A stretch of 52,877 bases of DNA from an uncultured Luminiphilus sp. (GTDB lineage Bacteria; Pseudomonadota; Gammaproteobacteria; Pseudomonadales; Halieaceae), in assembly GCA_905182485.1 (NCBI GenBank), contig CAJJBO010000011.1:1-52877 (forward strand), written 5' to 3'. Positions within the stretch are counted from its first letter, which is position 1; every line of letters starts with the position of its first letter. The notes beneath the pieces are model-generated. The model was not told where the DNA came from, made no database searches, and worked only from the letters and a program-made list of their open reading frames with translations. Below are positions 29,018 through 36,540 of the stretch, one piece after another. The position numbers and the translations under genes were made by a program.

Positions 29018-29555
29018 ATGGATCTCGCACTGCAGACCTTGCTAGATAAACAGGCGCTCTATGAATTGTCGTGTCGGTACATGCGTGGACTTGATCGTAC
29101 GGATGCAGAGCTGCTGCGCTCGATATTTTGGGAGGACGCCTTTTGTGAATACGGATTCATCAACAGCGATGCACGCCACTTTCATCGAGTTTGCGGTCAC
29201 CGCGCTGACCGATCACATCTCGAATCAGCACATGATTGGCAATACGCTGATCGAGGTGGAGGGCGATGAGGCCTTCGGCGAAGTGTATTTTCAGGCATAT
29301 CACAAAGTGAAAGCAGAGAATGGCTTCGAGGATTTGATCGTTGCTGGACGTTACCTCGATCGCTACGAGCGTCGAGGAGCGGTTTGGAAAATGGCTTATC
29401 GATCAGAACGTGTTGATTGGAGTCGGACCACGCCGACTCACGATCCGTACTACGAGATGATGCCCAATTCGCTATTTGGTAGCCGCCTCGATGACGCGGT
29501 TTATGACCGCCATGCGCGGCGTAAGACGGCCAAAGTAGGCAGTGCGTCGCCCTAA
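29018..29555 (+). CDS. SnoaL/NTF2-like protein, frameshifted
   Basis: ATG at 29018 follows AAAGAGG. MDLALQTLLDKQALYELSCRY and RGLDRTDAELLRSIFWEDA are typical of SnoaL_4-type cone-shaped NTF2-like domains. After an indel near 29176-29183, the protein continues in another frame with FIEFAVTALTDHISNQHMIGN, then GRYLDRYERRGAVWKMAYR, to the stop at 29553-29555. Length is about 179 codons. Family members are small dehydratases, isomerases or hydroxylating-dioxygenase beta-like subunits. Its divergent placement next to the Rieske gene suggests a joint pathway. It ends four bases into the convergent ASKHA gene. Confidence 0.78.
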
Positions 29556-31090
29556 CGATTCGAGCGAGTGCGCCGTCGTCGTTTGGGCGTGTCGTCAGAA
29601 GTGACCGCCTTTGCCTTGGGTGGTTCTACCTGAGAGAACAGATGCGGAAACGGATCACTCTGATGTGGTAGGGCCATCGCCCCGACAAAATGCCTTTGAA
29701 AATCGGGAGCCACCGCTGTCTCGATTCGCTCAGCCGTGCGAATGGTATCGGCAATCTCTATTCGGGCGTTTCGATCCAACAGCGCCATGCGGGCGCCCGC
29801 ACCGGCAGCGTTGCCTGCTGAAGTCACGTGTTCTAGATCGCAATCAGGTATCAGTCCCAGTACCATCGCGTGGCTGACACTGATATGACTGCCAAAGGCA
29901 CCCGCCAGGCGAATTCGATCGACCGAGGGGGTTCCCATTTCATCCATGAGCAGCTTGATACCCGCGTAGAGAGCCGCTTTAGCCAGCTGGATTTGCCGCA
30001 CATCGTTTTGGGTGATCACCACATCAGACTCATCGGCCGTCTCGGCGTGGTGCAATACGTAGGACCAGGTGCGACCCTCTTGGCGAATGCGGGTGCTCTG
30101 ATCGGCCAATCCTCCGTCGACGACACCCTCGGGCGTGATGACGCCAGCAAGATACATCTCAGCCACCACTTCAATGATGCCGGACCCACAGATACCGGTG
30201 ACACCATGGCCTGACATCGCCTCTAAAAAGCCCGCTTCATTGGACCACAAATCGCTGCCGATAGACTTGAAACGTGGCTCCAGTGTGTCCCGATCGATGC
30301 GAACGCGCTCAATGGCGCCCATGGTGGCGCGCTGGCCACTGCTAATTTGTGCGCCTTCGAAAGCGGGTCCCGTGGGGCTCGAACACACGAGTAAGCGCTC
30401 CTGATTGGCGAGCACGATTTCAGCATTGGTACCGACGTCGACAACGAGTGTCATGCCTTCCCCGCGGTGAGGTGCCTCGGCCAAAATGACCCCGGCAGCA
30501 TCCGCTCCCACATGGCCCGCAATACACGGCAGGCAATACAGTCGTGCCTCAGGATGCGCAATCAGTCCCACTTCGATGGCGCGCGCATCAACAGGGTCAC
30601 TGGTGGTGAGCGCAAAGGGCGCGGTACCAAGGTTCACCGGATTAATACCGAGCAAAATGTGATGCATGATGGGGTTCGCCACCAAGGCAATTTCTAAAAT
30701 ATCGTTGATGTCCCCTGAAGCTTGCTCACTCAACTCCACCAATAGCCCATTGATTGCCTCGCGGATGGCGAGGGTGAGCAGCTCAGCCCCCTCAGGGTGC
30801 ATCATCACATAAGAGACCCGGCTCATCAGATCTTCGCCGTAGCGGATTTGCGGGTTCATCACGCCGGCAGAGGCGAGCACCTCTCCCGTTTTTAAATCAC
30901 AAAGATGCGCCGCGACAGTGGTGGAGCCCACGTCAATGGCGATACCTCGCGGTTGCTCAAAGAGCCCCGGCCAGACGGCGGTTATTTCGCATTCTTGATA
31001 CACGGCTACTGTAATGCCGCGATCTTCGCGTGTCAGTGCCGCTTGAATTTGATGCAGTTGTGAATGGGCCAACGTGTCAGCCGGGCACAC
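29552..31090 (-). CDS. Corrinoid reactivation protein, ASKHA ATPase part (DUF4445/RACo-like)
   Basis: This 512-residue frame carries the ASKHA fold of reductive activators of corrinoid proteins: GIAIDVGSTTVAAHL (phosphate 1), LVVDVGTNAEIVL, SSPTGPAFEGAQISSGQRA, GVTGICGSGIIEV and IRLAGAFGSHI. RACo-type proteins use ATP to re-reduce accidentally oxidised Co(II) corrinoid. It joins the ferredoxin-like part (31077-31580) if one surplus C is removed from the GGG/CCC run at 31083-31085. The family is normally one chain, so this is very probably a single gene of about 676 codons with an indel. The C terminus is a basic tail (PKRRRRTRSNR). Last gene of the corrinoid operon. Confidence 0.9.
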   Translation of the reverse strand: MCPADTLAHSQLHQIQAALTREDRGITVAVYQECEITAVWPGLFEQPRGIAIDVGSTTVAAHLCDLKTGEVLASAGVMNPQIRYGEDLMSRVSYVMMHPEGAELLTLAIREAINGLLVELSEQASGDINDILEIALVANPIMHHILLGINPVNLGTAPFALTTSDPVDARAIEVGLIAHPEARLYCLPCIAGHVGADAAGVILAEAPHRGEGMTLVVDVGTNAEIVLANQERLLVCSSPTGPAFEGAQISSGQRATMGAIERVRIDRDTLEPRFKSIGSDLWSNEAGFLEAMSGHGVTGICGSGIIEVVAEMYLAGVITPEGVVDGGLADQSTRIRQEGRTWSYVLHHAETADESDVVITQNDVRQIQLAKAALYAGIKLLMDEMGTPSVDRIRLAGAFGSHISVSHAMVLGLIPDCDLEHVTSAGNAAGAGARMALLDRNARIEIADTIRTAERIETAVAPDFQRHFVGAMALPHQSDPFPHLFSQVEPPKAKAVTSDDTPKRRRRTRSNR

Positions 31091-31580
31091 CCCAATCGTT
31101 TTCGAGCGCTTCGATCAGGAGTTGCACCTCACCGCGGGGGTCCTCTAGCGTCGGCTCGCCAATCTGCACATAGTAAAGCCGAGTGGCGGGATCGAGACGG
31201 ATATCGCGAGATTCCATTTCTTTGCGCACGATCTGCCGGTGCACCTGACTTTCAGCGGGCACATCGATGACGGCATCGTCAAGCAGTGTGGTGTGGCAAC
31301 TGAGTCGACGCCCTTCTTTTAAAGGGCCTTTTCGCTCAACAAATTTGACCTCGGTCGCACAGAAAGGGGAGAGGTGATCGACGTCGGATTCGATCTGGTG
31401 TTTGGCAAAAGACCCCGTCACGCAACTGATTTGGCAGCGGCCGCAGAGTCCCCGGCCACCGCAGACGGAGTCGATATCGACGCCTAAATTGCGTGCTGCA
31501 TCTAAGAGGGGTGTGCCACGCGGAAAAAGCCCCCGTCTCCCTGAGGGCATGAAGAGCACTTTAACATCGGCTTCAGCCAA
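31077..31580 (-). CDS. Corrinoid reactivation protein, 2Fe-2S ferredoxin part
   Basis: The N-terminal part of the RACo-like activator. KVLFMPSGRRGLFPRGTPLLDAAR leads into VCGGRGLCGRCQISC, with C40, C46 and C49 plus a later Cys in RRLSCHTTL as plant-type 2Fe-2S ligands. The cluster supplies the electron for corrinoid reduction. It begins with TTG at 31580 after AGGAG, four bases from the stop of the methyltransferase gene. It is expected to be fused to the ASKHA part; see that entry for the indel. Confidence 0.88.
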   Translation of the reverse strand: MAEADVKVLFMPSGRRGLFPRGTPLLDAARNLGVDIDSVCGGRGLCGRCQISCVTGSFAKHQIESDVDHLSPFCATEVKFVERKGPLKEGRRLSCHTTLLDDAVIDVPAESQVHRQIVRKEMESRDIRLDPATRLYYVQIGEPTLEDPRGEVQLLIEALENDWGVPG

Positions 31581-31583
31581 GAT

Positions 31584-32447
31584 TCATGCGCTCCTGCGAC
31601 GTCCTGATCGTCCCGATCTGCCGCCACGCCCTTCACCCTCAGCGACGGGTTCACGATAGGCGCGGATCCAATGAGCACAGTTCGGATCGTGTCCCATCAT
31701 GACATCGCCACCGCGCACGGCTTGCATCACTTCTGGGTGCATGGGACTGGTAATCGCCGACGTCATGCCAGCACCCATCGCCATAGTAAGAAACGCCGAG
31801 TTAATGCCATTACGGTTAGGCAGGCCAAAGCTCACATTAGAAGCGCCACAGGTGGTATTCACCTTGAGCTCTTCTCTCAGGCGTCGCACCAGCGCCATCA
31901 CTTGCAGGCCGGCAGTGTTGATGGCGCCAATTGGCATCACGAGGGGATCCACAACGATATCGTTATACGGTATACCGTAGTCAGCCGCGCGTTCGACAAT
32001 TTTTTTAGCGACCGCAAAGCGTACGTCGGGATCCTCTGAAATACCGGTCTCGTCATTAGAGATCGCCACGACAGCGGCCTTGTGCTTAGCGACCAACGGC
32101 AATACCCGCTCCAGCACCTCATCTTCACCTGTCACTGAATTGACCAGTGCTTTGCCTTGGTAAACGGCAAGACCCGCTTCTAGTGCCTCAATAATAGAGG
32201 AGTCAATGCTCAGTGGTACATCGGTAATCGACTGAACAAGCTGAATGGCCTCTGCCAAAATGCGCGGTTCATCCGCCAGCGGAATCCCTGCGTTGACATC
32301 AAGCATGTGGGCGCCCGCCGCAACCTGCGCCAGCGCGTCAGACTCGACTCGGCTGTAGTCCCCATTTTTCATTTCTTCGGCCAAAATTTTACGGCCGGTT
32401 GGGTTGATCCGCTCCCCAATAATGACAAAGCGTTGATCGAAGCCCAT
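31584..32447 (-). CDS. Methyltetrahydrofolate:corrinoid methyltransferase (MeTr/MtgA-like)
   Basis: A 287-residue pterin-binding TIM barrel. FVIIGERINPTGRK, GAHMLDVNAGIPLADE, LSIDSSIIEALEAGL, GKALVNSVTGE and CGASNVSFGLPNR are the conserved blocks of the MeTr/AcsE/MtgA family, related to the folate-binding part of MetH. The enzyme moves a methyl group between a corrinoid protein and THF. In betaine-degrading systems it takes the methyl from the corrinoid onto THF. ATG at 32447 has GAGAAG upstream; an earlier frame start at 32489 is less likely. It ends in an unusual Gly/Arg/Ser tail (GRGGRSGRSGRRRSA). Frame intact. Confidence 0.9.
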   Translation of the reverse strand: MGFDQRFVIIGERINPTGRKILAEEMKNGDYSRVESDALAQVAAGAHMLDVNAGIPLADEPRILAEAIQLVQSITDVPLSIDSSIIEALEAGLAVYQGKALVNSVTGEDEVLERVLPLVAKHKAAVVAISNDETGISEDPDVRFAVAKKIVERAADYGIPYNDIVVDPLVMPIGAINTAGLQVMALVRRLREELKVNTTCGASNVSFGLPNRNGINSAFLTMAMGAGMTSAITSPMHPEVMQAVRGGDVMMGHDPNCAHWIRAYREPVAEGEGRGGRSGRSGRRRSA

Positions 32448-32618
32448 ATGAACTTCTCGAGTGGCTGAACTGATTGTCGTTATTGTCATGAGGATGGCCT
32501 AATGCAGAAAATAGTAATGAAAGAAGAAAATAGGAATGAAGGTGGTGGTGCGGTTTTTATTGATTCTTAAAATACGTTGAGCCATTGCGCCTGCACAGGG
32601 ACCCGCGTCTGGCCGACT

Positions 32619-32927
32619 TCATGAGTTAGGCTCAGCATAGCCATTTTGCTTGGCCAGTCGCGTGACGTCTTCATCAGAATACTGGGCTTCAATTTCTTGA
32701 CCGAGTTGGGCTGCGATATGTGCCAGTGCGCCTTCGGCTTCGATCGCGGTAGTAACCCGTCGCCATTCATCGAGGTAGGCGTCACTGCCGCCCTTGCCGG
32801 CTCGCATGGCAGCGCGGTCAATCGCTTCTTGGAAGCGCGCACTCAGCATGTATTTACCACGATCTCGACCGCGCTTGATCAGGACTTGCGAGGGGATATC
32901 GCGCCACAAAATATCAATGCGTTGCAT
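32619..32927 (-). CDS. 'Virulence factor' domain small protein of MttB operons
   Basis: A 102-residue protein starting MQRIDILWRDIPSQVLIKRGRDRGK. It then has FQEAIDRAAMRAGKGGSDAYLDEWRR, matching the domain named 'virulence factor' in databases. Despite the name, it is typically found inside alphaproteobacterial MttB-corrinoid operons. Its function is unknown. ATG at 32927 follows a GTGAGG site; an ATG at 32945 is possible. About 170 gene-free bases separate it from the methyltransferase gene, where I see nothing but A/T-rich sequence. Confidence 0.75.
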   Translation of the reverse strand: MQRIDILWRDIPSQVLIKRGRDRGKYMLSARFQEAIDRAAMRAGKGGSDAYLDEWRRVTTAIEAEGALAHIAAQLGQEIEAQYSDEDVTRLAKQNGYAEPNS

Positions 32928-32948
32928 GGTGAGCCTCACGGTCATTAT

Positions 32949-33542
32949 TTAGTGAAGTACTTGCGGCGTTAACGCTGATTGTAGTGACGCCAGTCCGGTC
33001 TCGACTACCTCAAAAGCGAGCCCTAACCGGTCTGCCGCTTTTTGCGCTTTGGCGAGTAGTGTTGGATCGTCTGTTTGCGCCAGGTAGACGATTCGCTGGT
33101 AATGGCCAAAGAGCATGTCTTGTAAAACGGGATGCGTATCCAGTTTTAAATCCTCGATGACTAACCGGTCAAAGTGTCGCGCTAAGAAATCGGTCAGATA
33201 AAAGGTGCCGGGTTCGGCATCAGCTAGGGCATGAAACACGGGCGCAGTCGCGAAGACTTCATAACAGTGAGCTCCTGGGAGGCGGCTGACACCCCATCGC
33301 GCCAAAACTTTATCCAGTGCTCCGCCAGTGCCGCAGTCGGCGTAAGCCACGAAAACCCGTTCGTGTTGATGAGCATGTTTTTCGAGTAATGCTTCGACCC
33401 TTGCAGGAATCGCTTTAGGGCGGTTGTGCAGGGCTGCGTCAATACATTGCACCTGTAGCCGATCCCATCCATTGGCACGTTTAAGCGCGTCAATTTCTCG
33501 GGCGAGTGCACCGCAGGCGATGATTAGAGTGCTTCCCGTCAT
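32949..33542 (-). CDS. DUF1638 protein
   Basis: A 197-residue cytoplasmic protein with the DUF1638 signatures LIIACGALAREI near the start, LHNRPKAIPARVEALL, and VFVAYADCGTGGALDKVL. The conserved Cys residues (ACG, DCGTGG) and NRP motif suggest metal or cofactor binding. DUF1638 is found in methanogens and in bacteria with corrinoid methyltransferases, and a role in corrinoid or methyl handling is often supposed but not shown. ATG at 33542 is 11 bases after the corrinoid protein stop; it is translated in the same operon. Frame intact. Confidence 0.85.
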   Translation of the reverse strand: MTGSTLIIACGALAREIDALKRANGWDRLQVQCIDAALHNRPKAIPARVEALLEKHAHQHERVFVAYADCGTGGALDKVLARWGVSRLPGAHCYEVFATAPVFHALADAEPGTFYLTDFLARHFDRLVIEDLKLDTHPVLQDMLFGHYQRIVYLAQTDDPTLLAKAQKAADRLGLAFEVVETGLASLQSALTPQVLH

Positions 33543-33553
33543 CGCCGAGACAG

Positions 33554-34257
33554 TCAGGCGCTCTGCGCCAGACGGCGCTCACTGACCATGCGGATGGCAG
33601 TGGTCGCCGCTTCTGCCGCATCACGACAATAGGCATCGGCGCCAACAGCCTGCCCAAATTCTTCGTTGAGTGGGGCACCACCCACCAGCACGATGTAATT
33701 TTCGCGCGCATATTGTGGTCTTTCAGCGCATCGACAACCACTTTCATGTAAGGCATGGTCGTGGTGAGGAGGGCGGACATACCCAAAATGTCGGGTTTGT
33801 GCTGCTCGATCGCCGCTAAATAATCCTCAACCGAGTTGTTGATGCCGATGTCAAATACGTCAAACCCCGCGCCCTCTAGCATCATCGAGACGAGGTTTTT
33901 ACCGATATCATGAATGTCGCCTTTAACAGTACCAATGACCATCGTGCCCACTGGCTTTGCACCGGTTTCTGCGAGCAATGGGCGTAATATCGACATGCCA
34001 CCTTTCATGGCGTTAGCCGCGAGCAGTACCTCTGGGACAAACAAAATACCGTCACGAAAGTCGATGCCAACAATGGTCATACCGTCGACCAATGCTTTGC
34101 CTAGCACGTGCTCTGGAGACCACTCGCGCGCTAACAGAATTCGCGTGCCTTCCTCAATTTCTTCTGTTAGGCCGTCGTACAGGTCATCGTGCATTTGCTG
34201 CACGAGATCCTCGTTCGAGAGTTCCGAAAGGACAATATCGTCTTCGTCGTCTGACAT
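33554..34257 (-). CDS. Corrinoid (B12-binding) methyl-carrier protein, MtbC/MtgC-like, frameshifted
   Basis: The N-terminal helical cap (WSPEHVLGKALVDGMTIVGIDFRDGILFVPEVLLAA) is followed by TVKGDIHDIGKN at residues 111-121, the DxHxxG motif with H116 as lower axial cobalt ligand. FDIGINNSVEDYL and MSALLTTTMPYM complete the Rossmann-like B12 domain. An extra GC in the run at 33703-33709 shifts the frame; beyond it the sequence reads ENYIVLVGGAPLNEEFG to RRLAQSA, stopping at 33554-33556. The N terminus is notably acidic (MSDDEDDIVLSE). It is the methyl acceptor for the MttB homologue encoded 18 bases upstream. Confidence 0.92.
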
Positions 34258-34275
34258 GGCAGGGTCTCTCCTCTT

Positions 34276-35817
34276 TTAATAATCTCGATCGGCGAAAGAT
34301 GCTTTTTGGGTGGTCATGAAGGCTTGCAGTGCCTCGTCGATAGCGGGATCCAACGCAGGGGCTTCGTATTCCGCCAGCATTTTTTTCCACAAGACATTCG
34401 CTCGCTGGGCTGTATCCAATGAACCATCCACCTGCCACTGCTCATAGCTGTTGTTATCGGCAACCGTTGAGCGATAGAAAGCTGTTTCAAAATTTTTCAA
34501 GGTGTGGGCGGAGCCCAGGTAATGCTTACCCGGACCTACTTCACGCACCGCATCAAGGGCCTGTCCATTTTCGGACATATCCATGCCGCCAAGCAGTACA
34601 GAAATCATACTTGCCTGATCACAATCCATAATAAATTTCTCATAGCCCATCGCCAGGCCGCCTTCTAGCCAGCCAGCGGTATGAAGCATGAAATTTACCC
34701 CTGCCAGTGCCGCGGTCTGTAGGGTATTCGCCGCTTCATAAGCCGCTTGGGCATCGGGCAGCTTTGAGCCGCAGAGTCCGCCGCCGCTGCGGAAGGGAAC
34801 GCCAAGCCGACGCGCTAGAGCGGCAGCGGCATAAATCACCATGCTGGGCTCTGGCGTACCGAAGGTGGGGGCACCGGTTGCCATGGATACCGCCGCTGCA
34901 AACGTGCCGAAAATCACGGGGCAGCCTGGACGAATTAGCTGTGTCAGGGCGATGCCGGCTAGGGCTTCAGCTAAAATTTGCGTCAGCGTACCCGTGACCG
35001 TGACAGGGGACATCGCGCCCGCGAGAATAAAGGGCGATATCACCGTGGACTGATTATTGCGGGCATAAACTTTGAGTGAGCCCAGCATCGTGCCGTCAAA
35101 GACCATAGGTGAGTTCACGTTGATCAAGCTAGTGAGTACACAGTTTTGATCCACAAACTCGTCGCCAAAGACGATTTTTGCCATATCAACCGAGTCTTGA
35201 GCGCGGCGCCAATGAGTGACCGAGCCCATCAGTGGCTTATCGCTATATTTAAAGTGACTGTAGAGCATGTCGTAGTGGCGCTTGTTGACCGGCAGATCGA
35301 CTGGCTCGCAGACGGTGCCACCTGAGTGATGGATGCCCGGCGCCATGTAAGCAAGTTTGACGAAGTTTTCGAAATCTTCGATGGTGGCGTAGCGTCGACC
35401 TTTATCGAGGTCATGGACAAAGGGCGGGCCATACGCGGGCACTAGCACGGTGCGCTTGCCGCCGATGGTCACGCTGCGGGCGGGGTTCCGTGCATGTTGC
35501 ACATACTCGCTCGGCGCGCTTGCTTGAATAATTTGTCGGCACATTCCCGCTGGAAAGCGGACGCGCGTGCCGTCGACGTCGGCGCCCGCTTCGCGAAATA
35601 AATCAAGCACTTCGGGGTCATCGAGAAAGTCGATGCCAATTTCGCTCAGCAGTCGGTCAGCATTGCGCTCAATCAGCTCGAGGTTTTCTTCGTTAAGAAT
35701 CTCAAAGTAGGGGATCTTCCGTTCGATAAAAGGTGTCGCGGCGGGCGCAACATCGGCACGAGCCTCTCGTCGCCCAGCTCGACCCCCGCCTTTTCGTCTG
35801 CTCGCTCGTTCGCTCAT
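34276..35817 (-). CDS. MttB superfamily methyltransferase, non-pyrrolysine (first copy)
   Basis: A 513-residue TIM-barrel enzyme of the trimethylamine methyltransferase superfamily. ERNADRLLSEIGIDFLDDPE, VLVPAYGPPFVHDLDKG, EPVDLPVNKRHYDMLYSH and YLGSAHTLKNFETAFYRS are family blocks. No in-frame TAG interrupts it, so it lacks the pyrrolysine of true MttB and belongs with MtgB-type enzymes that demethylate quaternary amines such as glycine betaine. It begins with an Arg/Gly/Lys-rich extension (RASRRKGGGRAGRREAR). First gene of the corrinoid operon; the promoter lies upstream of 35817 in a disturbed intergenic region. Its substrate is not deducible. Confidence 0.92.
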   Translation of the reverse strand: MSERASRRKGGGRAGRREARADVAPAATPFIERKIPYFEILNEENLELIERNADRLLSEIGIDFLDDPEVLDLFREAGADVDGTRVRFPAGMCRQIIQASAPSEYVQHARNPARSVTIGGKRTVLVPAYGPPFVHDLDKGRRYATIEDFENFVKLAYMAPGIHHSGGTVCEPVDLPVNKRHYDMLYSHFKYSDKPLMGSVTHWRRAQDSVDMAKIVFGDEFVDQNCVLTSLINVNSPMVFDGTMLGSLKVYARNNQSTVISPFILAGAMSPVTVTGTLTQILAEALAGIALTQLIRPGCPVIFGTFAAAVSMATGAPTFGTPEPSMVIYAAAALARRLGVPFRSGGGLCGSKLPDAQAAYEAANTLQTAALAGVNFMLHTAGWLEGGLAMGYEKFIMDCDQASMISVLLGGMDMSENGQALDAVREVGPGKHYLGSAHTLKNFETAFYRSTVADNNSYEQWQVDGSLDTAQRANVLWKKMLAEYEAPALDPAIDEALQAFMTTQKASFADRDY

Positions 35818-36045
35818 TACACCGTTTCCATCATGAGGCCTTATGCGCCTCGTGCGCTACAACGTTCGGTCTTATAGTGACACCGGCTAACGGTCGCTCC
35901 GTGGCCATGCCCAGGGCCGATCCATGTTGCTCATGTTAACCGAATCACCCACTGCCAACAGTGTTTTGGGGCCTTTAAGCGTGGCCCTGCAAACCCAAGT
36001 GCAATGGGCGCTACTGTGGCGTTGTTACTGACAAGAGGCTATGCC

Positions 36046-36080
36046 CAAACCGACACCTTAAGAACCAAAAGCGACACCTT
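36046..36080. mobile_element. Possible insertion-sequence end (IS21-like terminal repeats)
   Basis: CAAACCGACACCTT (36046-36059) is repeated as CAAAAGCGACACCTT (36066-36080), a spacing of about 21 bases. On the opposite strand this reads AAGGTGTCGCTTTTGG and AAGGTGTCGGTTTGG. Tandem terminal repeats of this kind, rich in TGTCG and TTTTGG, remind me of IS21-family ends, but I see no transposase gene, so at most a remnant is present. Confidence 0.35.
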
Positions 36081-36251
36081 GAGCACGAAATTTTGGAGGT
36101 GCGAAAAATCTGGATTTTTATTGGTTTTTTTCAAAAAACGAGCAACGGCGTTGAGCCTCACCGAACGCTCTTTTTGCAAACAAAGTCATCTGCTCATTTT
36201 GTCCCGCAGAAGCGTTTGCGTTTGCAAAGACGGCTGGTGGTCACTCACCTA

Positions 36252-36266
36252 ATATTGGACCAATAT
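36252..36266. promoter_or_regulatory. Perfect palindrome, possible repressor operator
   Basis: ATATTGG-A-CCAATAT is a perfect 7-1-7 palindrome. TTGG...CCAA half sites are typical of GntR/FCD-family operators, for example PdhR or LldR-like sites. It sits just beyond the stop of a minus-strand gene fragment. No GntR gene is in the window, so the assignment is tentative. Confidence 0.4.
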
Positions 36267-36283
36267 AAGCGCATTGACGCGGT

Positions 36284-36540
36284 CTAAAATGCACCGGTAA
36301 TCTTTGGGCATATCTCAATGAAATCACTGAGCCCAATGTTCCACACAGGCCCGGATTGTGATTGGCGCAAGGAGCGCATATCGCCCATCCCTGAACCGAT
36401 GTTCATGGCCGCTTGTCGGCCACCTTTGCCTTCTTTTCGTTCGAGTTCGCTGATGTATGTGCGGGCGATCAGTTCGATGTTTTTGGTGTCCTTGATCAGG
36501 ATTTGCTCCGCCCTCGGAAGAAAAGACCGGTCAATATGTG
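36284..36540 (-). pseudogene. Unidentified gene fragment fused against the DAO-GcvT gene
   Basis: On the minus strand an open frame of about 85 codons ends at 36284-36286 (ending PKITGAF). It reads FLPRAEQILIKDTKNIELIART, then ISELERKEGKGGRQAA and MNIGSGMGDMRSLRQ. Residue composition looks like real coding sequence, whereas the opposite strand is Ser/Cys/Arg-rich as expected of a shadow. I do not recognise the family. There is no start codon, since upstream it runs antisense into the DAO-GcvT gene. It looks like the 3' end of a foreign gene cut at roughly 36500-36540. Confidence 0.4.

Larger units (their letters stand above)
35818..36283. other. Intergenic region between MttB operon and truncated DAO-GcvT gene
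   Basis: No complete gene is supportable here. It should hold the promoter of the minus-strand corrinoid operon. From about 36040 the sequence changes character: tandem terminal-type repeats (36046-36080), A/T-rich runs around 36110-36135, and a perfect palindrome (36252-36266). This suggests insertion of mobile DNA between the two gene blocks. Confidence 0.5.
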
